Origin: Nostoc sp. TCL240-02
GTDB lineage: Bacteria > Cyanobacteriota > Cyanobacteriia > Cyanobacteriales > Nostocaceae
Assembly: GCF_013343235.1 (NCBI RefSeq)
Contig: NZ_CP040094.1
Coordinates: 1,054,501-1,118,500 of the forward strand
Direction of reading: 5' to 3'
Length of the DNA stretch: 64,000 nt
Below, piece by piece: positions 44,154-53,442 of the stretch. The translations under genes were made by a program, and so were the position numbers. Within the stretch, counting starts at the first letter, position 1. The number at the start of each line of letters is the position of its first letter. The notes beneath the pieces are model-generated. The model was not told the origin of the DNA. It saw only the letters and a program-made list of their open reading frames with translations, and did no database searches.

Positions 44154-44420
44154 TTATTCTTGAATCTCACGCGCTTTGCATAATTTATCTGATAGTCGCG
44201 CCATCACAACTTCAACAGTTATTACATCTCCACGTTCAATAGAAGCAAGCCCAACAGCTATTTTTTTCTGGGTTTCTTCTTCCCATTCCTGATAACCCTT
44301 CTCCCATTCTTCCAGCAGTTTCAATGCTTTAGCAATCACATCTTCAGCGTTTTCATATCTACCTGTAGCAATTCGAGTTTGTATAAATTGCTCGTATTCC
44401 GCTTTAAGCTGGATGTTCAT
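44154..44420 (-). CDS. ParD-like type II antitoxin
   Basis: An 88-residue protein. MNIQLKAEYEQFIQTRIATG followed by YENAEDVIAKALKLLEEWE is the ParD/ribbon-helix-helix dimer pattern, with a helical C-terminal tail that would wrap a ParE toxin. It appears intact, while the downstream toxin is broken. It may persist as an orphan repressor or as protection against a related toxin elsewhere. Confidence 0.85.
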   Translation of the reverse strand: MNIQLKAEYEQFIQTRIATGRYENAEDVIAKALKLLEEWEKGYQEWEEETQKKIAVGLASIERGDVITVEVVMARLSDKLCKAREIQE

Positions 44421-44506
44421 AATTTTTTTGAAATTAGCCCTAAAATAGCTTGATGGAAATAGTAAAACCCAACATCATATTAGGTTAACGTTGGGTTTCA
44501 CAGAAT

Positions 44507-45244
44507 TTAACTACCTTGATTAGGCGGTATTTCTTCAGGTGGTGTTTCTGCTGGGGGAGCAAGTACTGCATCCGGCGCAATTTCTTCTACGGGAATCGGT
44601 TGCTTCTCCTCAATTTCAAAATCTGGTTGTGCTGCTTCCACCAATTCAGGAGATGGAGGATGTGGTGGAATCGCTTCCGGTACAGTTTCGGTTTTGGCTT
44701 CAGTGTCAGTAGTAACTGTCTCCTCTTCTGGTGGTTCTGGTATGACAATAGTTTTGTCAATAATTTCAACAGCAGGTTTCTCTGATAGTACAGAGGTAAT
44801 ATCTTCAGGTTTGGGGATTGTGGGTGTCTTTTTGCTCACAGTCTGCTGCACCTTGTCTTTCGCGCCACTGAAGGTACTACCCAGACCTTTTTGTAACTGG
44901 CCGAGCTTTTCCTGAAGGGAAAACTTATTCACCTGTTCCTGAATACCAGTTTTCACCGTCTCAGGACTGGGTACTTGGGTTTGTTGTGCCTGTGGGGTCA
45001 GTTGGCGACGTAATGATAGAGTTTGCCAGCCAAACCAGACCAAAAGAGCCACACTAGCCACATGACCCAGCAACAAACCCCCAGTAATGCGTGGTGCAAA
45101 CACCCATAAGACTAAGGCATAGAATAGTCCTACGCCACTCCAGATAAAGTCATTCTTGCGGTGGATTTCTGGAAAAAAGAAAGCTGATATGTAAATGGCT
45201 AAACTACCAAAACCAACCACCAAAGCTAGGATATATGCCAGCAT
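44507..45244 (-). CDS. Ycf66 family protein
   Basis: A 245-residue protein. The N-terminal ~80 residues hold three transmembrane helices with the Ycf66 pattern (FGSLAIYISAFFFPEIHRKND, GLFYALVLW, GHVASVALLVWFGWQTL). The C-terminal two thirds are disordered, rich in Pro, Glu and Val. The family occurs in cyanobacteria and some plastids and has no settled function; a thylakoid membrane role is likely. Confidence 0.92.
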   Translation of the reverse strand: MLAYILALVVGFGSLAIYISAFFFPEIHRKNDFIWSGVGLFYALVLWVFAPRITGGLLLGHVASVALLVWFGWQTLSLRRQLTPQAQQTQVPSPETVKTGIQEQVNKFSLQEKLGQLQKGLGSTFSGAKDKVQQTVSKKTPTIPKPEDITSVLSEKPAVEIIDKTIVIPEPPEEETVTTDTEAKTETVPEAIPPHPPSPELVEAAQPDFEIEEKQPIPVEEIAPDAVLAPPAETPPEEIPPNQGS

Positions 45245-45264
45245 TATTTGGTTACTCCTTTGAT

Positions 45265-45387
45265 TAGGGATTGGGGACTGGGTATTGGGGACTGGTGATT
45301 GGGTATTAGGTATTAAGAAGAAAAACTAATTCAGTAAATTAAATTCCTTCCTAGTCCCTAGTCCCTAGTCCCCAATCCCTAGTCCCT
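45265..45387. repeat. Heptamer tandem tract with 15-bp inverted repeat
   Basis: TAGGGATTGGGGACT (45265-45279) is the exact reverse complement of AGTCCCCAATCCCTA (45367-45381). The right side contains repeated CCCTAGT heptamers (about 45352-45387) and the left repeated GGGTATT/GGGGACT words. This matches the short heptameric repeats described in heterocyst-forming cyanobacteria. It fills most of the ~330-bp gap before gnd. Confidence 0.7.
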
Positions 45388-45573
45388 AAACTAACAATTT
45401 TGCAAATTTTGTCAGTCAATTGTTGATTTAGATACAATTTAAAATTAATTAGCCATGTTAGTTGTGGATTTTTGCCCTTTATTCAAGTCTTAAGGTCTTC
45501 TTTAGGGGAGAACGGAAAATATCGGACTACCCTTATAGGTAAAGGATCTGCAAGAGTTAGCCAGAAATTTTTT

Positions 45574-47004
45574 ATGACACTACAAAGCTTTGGTGTGATT
45601 GGATTAGCCGTTATGGGTGAGAACATCGCTCTCAACGTGGAGCGCAATGGCTTCCCAATTGCAGTTTACAACCGCTCCCGCGAAAAAACGGATGCGTTTA
45701 TGGCGCAGCGTGCTACAGGACGGAACGTCAAAGCCGCCTTTACTCTAGAAGAATTCGTTGCCTTATTGGAACGTCCCCGCAAAATCCTAGTAATGGTGCA
45801 AGCTGGTAAGCCAGTGGATGCGGTGATTGCTCAACTCAAACCCTTGTTAGAGGAAGGCGATATCATTATCGACGGTGGCAACTCTTGGTTTGAAGATACG
45901 GAACGACGCACTCAGGAATTAGAACCCGCAGGGCTTCGGTATCTTGGTATGGGTGTCAGTGGCGGTGAAGAAGGGGCACTAAATGGCCCATCTCTGATGC
46001 CTGGAGGTACAACAAGCTCTTACGAGTTTCTATCACCAATTTTCAACAAAATTGCTGCCCAAGTCGATGATGGCCCTTGTGTAACCTACATTGGCCCTGG
46101 TGGTTCTGGTCACTATGTCAAAATGGTACACAACGGCATTGAGTATGGCGATATGCAGCTAATTGCTGAAGCCTACGACTTGCTGAAAAATGTTGCTGGA
46201 TTAGACCATAATCAGCTACATGAGGTGTTTGCTGAATGGAATACCACCGATGAACTCGATTCATTTTTGATTGAGATTACAAAAAATATCTTCCCATATA
46301 TTGATCCAGAAACAAATAAACCCCTGGTGGATTTGATTGTTGATGCAGCAGGTCAAAAGGGAACTGGACGCTGGACTGTGCAAACTGCGTTGGAATTGGG
46401 AGTTGCTATTCCTACAATTACAGCAGCAGTTAATGCCCGGATTATATCTTCGATTAAAGATGAGCGGGTTGCGGCATCTAAAGTCCTCACAGGCCCCAGT
46501 GGGAAGTATGACGGGCAAACCAAGGACTTTATCAATAAAGTTCGTGATGCTCTCTATTGCTCAAAAATCTGTTCTTATGCTCAAGGGATGGCGTTGCTAT
46601 CCACAGCTTCAAAAACATATAACTGGAATTTGGATCTGGGCGAAATGGCGCGGATTTGGAAAGGTGGTTGTATTATTCGCGCTCGCTTTTTGAATAAGAT
46701 TAAGAAGGCTTTTAGCGAAAATCCAGCTTTGCCTAACTTGCTGTTAGCTCCCGAATTTAAGCAGACAATTCTCGACAGACAGACAGCTTGGCGGGAAGTT
46801 ATTGCAACAGCAGCAACTCTGGGAATTCCAGTCCCCGCATTTAGCGCATCCTTGGATTATTTTGACAGCTATCGCCGCGATCGCCTACCTCAAAACTTGA
46901 CTCAAGCACAACGCGATTACTTCGGCGCACATACCTACCTGCGTCTTGACAAGCCCGGAAGTTTCCATACAGAATGGGTACCCATTGCTGAAGCTAAGAA
47001 GTAA
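45574..47004 (+). CDS. gnd: 6-phosphogluconate dehydrogenase, decarboxylating
   Basis: A 476-residue enzyme of the oxidative pentose phosphate pathway. It converts 6-phosphogluconate to ribulose 5-phosphate with CO2 and NADPH. Motifs are the Rossmann turn GVIGLAVMGENIALN, GVSGGEEGALNGPSLMPGG, the active-site VKMVHNGIEYGDMQLIAE and the C-terminal GAHTYLRLDKPGSFHTEW. The reading frame is open for 34 codons upstream, but ATG 45574 matches the family start MTLQSFGVIGL. In heterocysts this pathway supplies reductant for nitrogen fixation. Confidence 0.97.
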   Translation: MTLQSFGVIGLAVMGENIALNVERNGFPIAVYNRSREKTDAFMAQRATGRNVKAAFTLEEFVALLERPRKILVMVQAGKPVDAVIAQLKPLLEEGDIIIDGGNSWFEDTERRTQELEPAGLRYLGMGVSGGEEGALNGPSLMPGGTTSSYEFLSPIFNKIAAQVDDGPCVTYIGPGGSGHYVKMVHNGIEYGDMQLIAEAYDLLKNVAGLDHNQLHEVFAEWNTTDELDSFLIEITKNIFPYIDPETNKPLVDLIVDAAGQKGTGRWTVQTALELGVAIPTITAAVNARIISSIKDERVAASKVLTGPSGKYDGQTKDFINKVRDALYCSKICSYAQGMALLSTASKTYNWNLDLGEMARIWKGGCIIRARFLNKIKKAFSENPALPNLLLAPEFKQTILDRQTAWREVIATAATLGIPVPAFSASLDYFDSYRRDRLPQNLTQAQRDYFGAHTYLRLDKPGSFHTEWVPIAEAKK

Positions 47005-47165
47005 ATTTTCACACACCCACATCAGGATATTGTGAAAAGTTAAAAAGTTTCAGAATACAGTTTTAAGGGTGGCTCTGAGTTTCAGAGTCACTTTCTTTTT
47101 CATGAACCACAGAGGCACAGAGAACGCAGAGGAAGATAATAGCAATTATCTACTTTTTATTGATT

Positions 47166-48305
47166 TTATGGGTTATTATTACCAAGATATTTAGCTTTTA
47201 ATTCTTCTAATTCTCGATCTATCTCGTTTGTACTTGTAGGTTGAGATGTGGGAGTTGGTGGTTGTATTTTATTTGGCTGAGGTTTGTTACCAACCAAAAA
47301 TTGGGTTTTAAGTTCCTCTAATTCTAGATCGATTTGACTAGGAGATGGCGATACAAATGTGGCTGGAGAATTAGGTAGTGATTGAGGGATAGATTTTTGC
47401 GAGATCGCTGGCGTGGCTGCTACTTGCGACTGGTGATTTAAGTCTTTGAGAACTTCATCCACTGTTTGATAACGCCGAATGGGAATACTTTCTAGCATCT
47501 TGTTGATAATCCGACTCAACTCGTTACTAACAGGGGTTTTCAAATATTGCTGCCAAACCCAAGCATCGTTGTGGGTATCATAAGAATCGAAAGGCGATCG
47601 CTGAGTTAATAAATTAATACAGGTAGCACCCAAACTGTAAATATCACTGGCAAAAACAGCCCTACCTCTCATTTGCTCAGGGGCAACATATTCTGGGCTA
47701 CCAATACTAGTACCAGTTTGATTTAAGGCGTTGCCAATGGCAGATTTGGCTGCACCAAAATCTACTAATACTAGTTTGCCATCACCGTTACGTAAAATAA
47801 TATTTTCTGGCTTAATATCGCGGTGAATTACGTGTCTCGCATGACAAAATTGCAAAACTGACAATAAATCATTTAATAGTTGCCGGATTTGCGTTTCATT
47901 AAAAGCACCCAGATGTGCCAATTCCTGGGCTAAGTTTTGCCCGTCGATAAATTCTTGTACAAGATATTGCCGAGCTTCCTGGGTAAAATATGCCAGTAAT
48001 TCGGGAATTTGAGGATGTTTGCCCAATTCATCTAACCGAACCGCTTCTTGGTTAAATAACTCTACAGCCTTTGCAAGAGTGTTAGTGCCTTGGGATTGGG
48101 GATAAAATTGCTTAATTACGCAGCGTGGTTTTGAGGGTTTATCTTCATCCACAGCTAAGAAGGTTTTGCCAAAACCACCTTGTCCGATCGGTTTGATAGC
48201 ACGGTAACGTTCTTTGAGGAGTAATTTAGAACCGCAAGTCCGGCAAAACTTGACATCAGCAGGATTTTCAGGCTTGGGACAATGGGGATTAAGGCAGTAG
48301 CTCAT
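47166..48305 (-). CDS. Ser/Thr protein kinase with N-terminal zinc ribbon
   Basis: A 379-residue kinase. Residues 1-25 form a zinc ribbon (C4, C9, C21, C24 in CLNPHC...FCRTC). The kinase domain (about 33-290) has IGQGGFGKTFLAVD, VIKQFYP, HRDIKPENII and DFGAAKS with a GSPEYVAPEQ activation loop. No transmembrane helix is seen, so it is cytosolic. The C-terminus has a duplicated coiled motif (IDLELEELKTQF and IDRELEELKAKY) that may mediate dimer or partner contact. Confidence 0.92.
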   Translation of the reverse strand: MSYCLNPHCPKPENPADVKFCRTCGSKLLLKERYRAIKPIGQGGFGKTFLAVDEDKPSKPRCVIKQFYPQSQGTNTLAKAVELFNQEAVRLDELGKHPQIPELLAYFTQEARQYLVQEFIDGQNLAQELAHLGAFNETQIRQLLNDLLSVLQFCHARHVIHRDIKPENIILRNGDGKLVLVDFGAAKSAIGNALNQTGTSIGSPEYVAPEQMRGRAVFASDIYSLGATCINLLTQRSPFDSYDTHNDAWVWQQYLKTPVSNELSRIINKMLESIPIRRYQTVDEVLKDLNHQSQVAATPAISQKSIPQSLPNSPATFVSPSPSQIDLELEELKTQFLVGNKPQPNKIQPPTPTSQPTSTNEIDRELEELKAKYLGNNNP

Positions 48306-48501
48306 ACAGGCGATCGCTCTTATATGTTTCTATTTTCTCCTGTCCCAGGCAAAAGCGGTTTAGATTCGCTAATTATCGAGATAGGTAATTAAACAATTCA
48401 TCACCCATAATCAAGAACGACACCCAATAGCCCATCGTAGACATCGCTTTGGACTAAACTATAAGCGATCGCTACGACGGGCTACGCCCATACACTGCTA
48501 A

Positions 48502-49593
48502 CTACCCCATACTTTCCATAACTGGATGGAAGTAGAAGGCGAACCCCAACACTGTATAAGCAGCTAGTAACAAAGTGCCTTCGAGCCAATTGGATTTACC
48601 ATCAGAACTAATACTGTTTGCAATCAACACTGATACAACCACAGCTACTAATTCAAAGGGTTTGAAATCCAAATCCATTGGTTGTCCCAATACTCGCCCC
48701 GCTATCACCAACACGGGCGCGACAAATAGGGCAATCTGCATACTCGATCCCACAGCTACCGAAAGGGAAAGATCCATCTTATCTTTCATCGCTACGGTGA
48801 CAGCTGTGGCGTGTTCAGCCGCATTACCGACGATGGGAACCAAAATTACCCCTGTAAACAGCGCCGTCAAGCCTAGCTGAGATGTGGCCACCTCCAGAGA
48901 ATCTACTAGCATTTCTGACTCAAGTGCCACTAACAAGGTACATACTAGCAGTACACCAACCCACAACATCATATTTGGTTTAGCATGAGGGGTTTCCTCT
49001 TCTTCTGTCTCCGCTACACCCACATCATATAAATAGGAGTGGGTTTTCATCGAAAATAGCAGCGTTAAAGCGTAAACCAGGATTAATACGACGGCAACAG
49101 CAATAGAAAGATTTTGCAGCGTTTGTTCGTTAATTCCTTGAGAAGTATAATTCATCGCCGTAGGCATCAAAATGGCAATCACTGCCAAATTCATCGAAGC
49201 AGCATTCACCCGCGCCACAATTGGCTGAAATGTCTGTTCTTTGTAACGTAGTCCTCCCAAAAGCATGGAAAAACCCATTACCAGCAGTAAGTTGCTGATA
49301 ATCGATCCCGTGATACTGGCTTTAACTACATCTATTAACCCAGCATTCAGCGCTACTAGGGCGATGATTAGTTCTGTTGCATTGCCAAAGGTGGCGTTTA
49401 ACAAACCCCCCAATGATGGCCCCACTACCACAGCAATTTCTTCTGTGGCTGTACCCATCCACGCTGCTAAGGGCAGAATCGCTAATCCAGCTGTAATGAA
49501 AACTATTAATTCTCCCCACTCCAAAAAGTGGGCTGCAACAGAAACTGGGATAAACAGTAATAAAACGAAAAGAATAATGTTTTTGGTTGACAT
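48502..49593 (-). CDS. cax: Calcium/proton exchanger (Cax)
   Basis: A 363-residue membrane antiporter of the CaCA superfamily, expelling Ca2+ in exchange for H+. Two alpha repeats are visible: GGLLNATFGNATELIIAL (about residues 60-78) and ILVPIVGNAAEHATAVTVA (about 225-243), with the paired Glu residues in ATE and AEH. An acidic loop (VAETEEEETPH) divides the halves, and 10-11 helices are predicted. The ATG at 49593 (MSTKNIILF) suits the family better than the one at 49632. Confidence 0.93.
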   Translation of the reverse strand: MSTKNIILFVLLLFIPVSVAAHFLEWGELIVFITAGLAILPLAAWMGTATEEIAVVVGPSLGGLLNATFGNATELIIALVALNAGLIDVVKASITGSIISNLLLVMGFSMLLGGLRYKEQTFQPIVARVNAASMNLAVIAILMPTAMNYTSQGINEQTLQNLSIAVAVVLILVYALTLLFSMKTHSYLYDVGVAETEEEETPHAKPNMMLWVGVLLVCTLLVALESEMLVDSLEVATSQLGLTALFTGVILVPIVGNAAEHATAVTVAMKDKMDLSLSVAVGSSMQIALFVAPVLVIAGRVLGQPMDLDFKPFELVAVVVSVLIANSISSDGKSNWLEGTLLLAAYTVLGFAFYFHPVMESMG

Positions 49594-50119
49594 TTGTTCT
49601 CTTGGGTTGAGGGTATCATTCACAGCGAGCAATCCTAAATTTTAAATTTGGAGTGTTGAATTAACAATTACTTTCACTCAGCACTCCGACATGATACTCT
49701 CAACCAACCGTAGACCAATTCAGGAATTGTACTGTTTTCAGTTCACTACAGCGTATGTAAAATAAGATTGCGATTTAAGGAGTTTTTGTAATCTTTCGTT
49801 GCAAAAGTATGAATTGGAGCCAACATATTACATCAAGAATGGGGTTTAATATATTAAAAGACAATTAAAATTTTAATTGGCGCTCTAACGAGGAAACCCC
49901 TAACTGAGTTTTTGTTCAATGGCTAATTACATTTAAGCCTTCAGGGAAAGGGCTGTGCAATAACGCAGATTTGCCACTAGAATGAGGAAGATTTGTCAAA
50001 AATTTAGTTAGATTCCATAGTTGTTGTTTATACCGGATTTTGTGTTTAAGCCATTGGAGAAAGGTTTACGCACAACGTTTTCGGTGCAACTGTAAGTTTT
50101 TTGTTTTGGATAAATATAC
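49594..50119. other. Gene-free stretch between cax and the DUF3536 gene
   Basis: About 525 bp between divergent genes, AT-rich. It should hold both promoters. I see no ORF with support, no named riboswitch and no strong repeat. Confidence 0.5.
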
Positions 50120-52837
50120 ATGACTTCTGCTGCTGAAATGCCGGCTAGCTCTGGCTCAACGTTAACATTACATTCAGATCCCAATAACACTAGAGAAACC
50201 GATCCCCTGAGAAAGGCTAATGGTGTTTATGTGACGGTGCATGGTCATTTTTACCAGCCACCAAGGGAAAACCCTTATCTGGACGCAATTGAACGCCAAC
50301 CGAGCGCTGCACCTTTCCATGACTGGAATGAGCGGATTCATTGGGAATGCTATCGCCCGAATGCCTTTGCCAGAGTCTTAAATGACCAAGGTGAAGTGGT
50401 GGGGATCGTCAATAATTACGAATATTTTAGTTTTAATATCGGGGCAACGCTGATGTCGTGGCTAGAACGCTACGATGTGGAGGTTTATCAGCGCATTTTA
50501 GAGGCAGATACTAAGAGTAGCCAACGCTTGCATGGTCACGGCAATGCGATCGCGCAAGTATACAATCACATCATCATGCCTCTGGCGAATGAACGCGACA
50601 AATATACTCAAATTCGCTGGGGTAAAGAAGACTTTCGCTCCCGTTTTGGCCGCGATCCCGAAGGAATGTGGTTAGCGGAAACTGCTGTAGACTATGCAAC
50701 TTTAGAGGCTCTTGTTGCTGAGGGTATTCGTTTCATTATCCTTGCACCATCCCAAGCACTGCGTTGCCGTCCTCTCCCCACTCAAGATCATCCCCATCCG
50801 GAATGGATCGAAGTTGGCGGTAGTCAGATTGATTCTACCCGTCCCTATCGTTGTTATTTGAAGCCCACACTAGATACTTCATCTTCACCTCTAAGTGCAA
50901 TCGCCACTAGCCCCAAAGACGGTAGTAGAGAAGAATTACCCTACATTGATATCTTCTTCTACGATGGCCCGATATCGCGGGATATGGGTTTTAGTGATGT
51001 GGTTTATAATTCCAGTCACTTTGCCGGACGTATAAGCTCGGCAGTGCGTGGGGATCATCGTCCAGCACAGTTAATTTCTGTGGCGACAGATGGGGAAACC
51101 TTCGGACATCACAAAAAGGGAACTGAGAAAACTTTAGCCTACGCCTTTACTAAAGAGTTTCCTCAACAAGGTTGGACAGTAACGAACTTCGCCCACTACC
51201 TCAGCCTCAATTCTCCCAGTTGGGAAGTGGAATTGAAGTCAGTCACAGCCTGGAGTTGCGCCCACGGTGTCGGCAGATGGGAGGATGACTGTGGTTGCGG
51301 TGGTGAAGGCGGTGTCTGGCATCAGAAATGGCGTCGTCCCCTACGGGATGCCCTAAATTGGCTGCGGGATCAGCTAACTGAGGTTTATGAGGAACATGGT
51401 AGACAGTTATTTCGCGATCCCTGGCAAACACGGGATGAATATATCCAAGTAATGCGCGATCGCTCTGCTGGCAATGTCAACCGTTTCTTAGCCCGTCATC
51501 AAACCCACAAACTAACAGCAGCCGAACAAGTAGACGCTTTGCGCTTATTAGAAATGCAGCGTCACGCTTTATTGATGTTTACTAGTTGCGGTTGGTTTTT
51601 TGAAGAAATTTCCCGTCCAGAGGGGACGCAAATTCTTCGCTACGCTGCCCGTGCTTTGGAATTAGCAGGGGAAGTGGCTGGTGTGCAGTTGGAAAAAGGC
51701 TTTGTCAAACGTCTTGGTTTAGCCCCCAGTAATGTCGATGAATTCAAACACGGTGCGGAAATTTATCGACAACTCGTGTTAACTGCCCAACTTGGCTTTA
51801 AGCAAGTAGCATCCCATTACGCCATCACTTCCCTATTTAACAATCAGAAACCGGCACAGACGCACAATTCTTTGCCTAGAAAAGATGTTGCTGACAAACA
51901 ATCTCAGCGTTACCACAAAAAAGTTTATTGCTATGCTGCCAATGAGCTAGATTACCAACTGCAACGGATGGGATCGCTCACTCTGGCTGTAGGAAATTTA
52001 AAGCTGGTATCAGAAATTACTTGGGAAAGTGAGCATTTGGTATTTGCGGTTCTCCATTTGGGAGGCTGGGATTTCCATTGCTGCATTCAACAATTTACCG
52101 GGCGGCGTGACTACAGCCAAATCAAAGAAAAGCTGTTTGGGGCACTAAAACAAGCTAGTGCGGCTCATACTATCTTGGCCATGACACAGCTATTTGGCGA
52201 AGAAGCTTTCAGCTTACAAAATCTATTTGCTGAAGAACGCCACCGGATTATGCGGCTGCTTAGTCAGGAAACGCTGACACGTTTAGGACAGTTGTATACT
52301 CAAGCCTATCGTGATAATTACGGGGTGCTGATGGCGTTCCATCGAGATGAACTAGCAGTACCACAAGAATTGCAGGTAGCAGCCGATATTGCTTTAGGGC
52401 ATCGCTGTCTGATGACATTGCGATCGCTTGAGCAAGAGATTGCCGATCCCCAAAAGAGTTGGAGTCACATCTTAGAATTGGAAGCGATCGCTACTGAAGC
52501 AAAACATCTGCGTTGTCGGCTGAATATTCCCGACGGTAAGCAGATGTTAGAACAGTTAATTGCGCGATCGCTCTGGCAATTGTTGCACGATGCCAATGGT
52601 AGCTTTAATGCAGATATCCAACTGTTGGAGAGATTGATTGATGTCGGGGATCAACTAAATATTGATGTTTCCCTACAGCGATCGCAGGAACTATACTTTA
52701 GTTGTCTGCACAGTCAAATAGCGCCGGTGTGTATTACTAGCGTTGGGAATGAAGCAGATAATCAGTGTCTCCAGTTGCTCAAGTTAGGTAAAAAGTTAGC
52801 CGTTGATGTTAGCGCGATCTCAAATCAGTTGAGATAG
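50120..52837 (+). CDS. DUF3536 protein with GH57-like catalytic domain
   Basis: A 905-residue protein. Residues ~35-400 resemble a glycoside hydrolase family 57 barrel: VHGHFYQPPRENPYLDAIE, a GMWLAETAVDYATLEAL segment with the likely nucleophile Glu, and SVATDGETFGHHKKG with the likely acid Asp. The C-terminal ~500 residues are the DUF3536 region, mostly helical. GH57 enzymes act on alpha-glucans, so a role in glycogen or related glucan handling is plausible but unproven. A near-perfect palindromic terminator follows. Confidence 0.9.
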   Translation: MTSAAEMPASSGSTLTLHSDPNNTRETDPLRKANGVYVTVHGHFYQPPRENPYLDAIERQPSAAPFHDWNERIHWECYRPNAFARVLNDQGEVVGIVNNYEYFSFNIGATLMSWLERYDVEVYQRILEADTKSSQRLHGHGNAIAQVYNHIIMPLANERDKYTQIRWGKEDFRSRFGRDPEGMWLAETAVDYATLEALVAEGIRFIILAPSQALRCRPLPTQDHPHPEWIEVGGSQIDSTRPYRCYLKPTLDTSSSPLSAIATSPKDGSREELPYIDIFFYDGPISRDMGFSDVVYNSSHFAGRISSAVRGDHRPAQLISVATDGETFGHHKKGTEKTLAYAFTKEFPQQGWTVTNFAHYLSLNSPSWEVELKSVTAWSCAHGVGRWEDDCGCGGEGGVWHQKWRRPLRDALNWLRDQLTEVYEEHGRQLFRDPWQTRDEYIQVMRDRSAGNVNRFLARHQTHKLTAAEQVDALRLLEMQRHALLMFTSCGWFFEEISRPEGTQILRYAARALELAGEVAGVQLEKGFVKRLGLAPSNVDEFKHGAEIYRQLVLTAQLGFKQVASHYAITSLFNNQKPAQTHNSLPRKDVADKQSQRYHKKVYCYAANELDYQLQRMGSLTLAVGNLKLVSEITWESEHLVFAVLHLGGWDFHCCIQQFTGRRDYSQIKEKLFGALKQASAAHTILAMTQLFGEEAFSLQNLFAEERHRIMRLLSQETLTRLGQLYTQAYRDNYGVLMAFHRDELAVPQELQVAADIALGHRCLMTLRSLEQEIADPQKSWSHILELEAIATEAKHLRCRLNIPDGKQMLEQLIARSLWQLLHDANGSFNADIQLLERLIDVGDQLNIDVSLQRSQELYFSCLHSQIAPVCITSVGNEADNQCLQLLKLGKKLAVDVSAISNQLR

Positions 52838-52867
52838 ATGTAGGGTAGGACAGTAAAAATTTCACAC

Positions 52868-52895
52868 AGAGAAGGGGAAAATTTTCCCCTTCTCT
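52868..52895 (+). terminator. 28-bp perfect palindrome after the DUF3536 gene
   Basis: AGAGAAGGGGAAAA (52868-52881) is followed directly by its exact reverse complement (52882-52895) and then TTTTA. It is a strong intrinsic-terminator candidate for the DUF3536 transcript. Confidence 0.75.
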
Positions 52896-52907
52896 TTTTA
52901 ATTTGCT

Positions 52908-53153
52908 TTATTTAACTTGGGAGCGATCGCAATGGTACGGATAAAGCCATTCACACTTAAAGAGTCCGTGGGTATGTTTCTCAAAAAAGGTTCCTGCGTG
53001 GCGGCTACGTGATATATTGATCCCAGCTTTAGTTTTAACCTCATATAGCCAGGGAAAGGCTATTACTAAAACAGTCATGAAGGTGAAGAGGTAAAGAATT
53101 GTAGTTTTAATATTGGGGAATCTTCGGGAATTACTATTGTGATTTTGAGGCAT
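52908..53153 (-). CDS. Small single-helix membrane protein, unknown function
   Basis: An 81-residue ORF starting at ATG 53153, with an earlier in-frame ATG at 53177. One transmembrane helix (about residues 17-36, TTILYLFTFMTVLVIAFPWL) is followed by an outward domain with paired His/Cys residues (HAGTFFEKHTHGLFKCEWLYPYHC). The His/Cys pattern could bind metal or form a disulfide. No family name is recognised. It is 35 bp downstream of the HNH gene on the same strand. Confidence 0.65.
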   Translation of the reverse strand: MPQNHNSNSRRFPNIKTTILYLFTFMTVLVIAFPWLYEVKTKAGINISRSRHAGTFFEKHTHGLFKCEWLYPYHCDRSQVK

Positions 53154-53188
53154 AGAAATTAGAAACGAATAGCCCACACTATAATAAC

Positions 53189-53434
53189 CTAAAGCTCAAA
53201 ATATCGTCGAAAACGTGGATCGATATTATCTGTTTTCTGCTGATTGCAGGTAAGACAGAGGGTTTGTAAATTACTAATATCATTTTGGCCACCACGGCCA
53301 AGAGGAATGATATGGTCAATGCTGAGGTGAGTTTCTGTAGTAGTTTTACCGCAGCTTTGGCATTGATATTTGTCACGTTCAAAAACATATTTCTTGACTT
53401 CCGGCGGGATACGAATACGGGGAGTTTTGCTCAT
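53189..53434 (-). CDS. HNH endonuclease
   Basis: An 81-residue minimal HNH protein. CQSCGKTTTETHLSIDHIIPL holds the zinc Cys pair and the HNH His; GRGGQNDISNLQTLCLTCNQQK carries the Asn and the second Cys pair. The length is that of a stand-alone HNH domain. Such proteins are common in cyanobacteria; DNA nicking activity is expected, target unknown. Its stop codon lies 35 bp before the small membrane protein gene, and its start follows the oxidoreductase gene by 8 bp. Confidence 0.88.
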   Translation of the reverse strand: MSKTPRIRIPPEVKKYVFERDKYQCQSCGKTTTETHLSIDHIIPLGRGGQNDISNLQTLCLTCNQQKTDNIDPRFRRYFEL

Positions 53435-53442
53435 ATTTCTCT

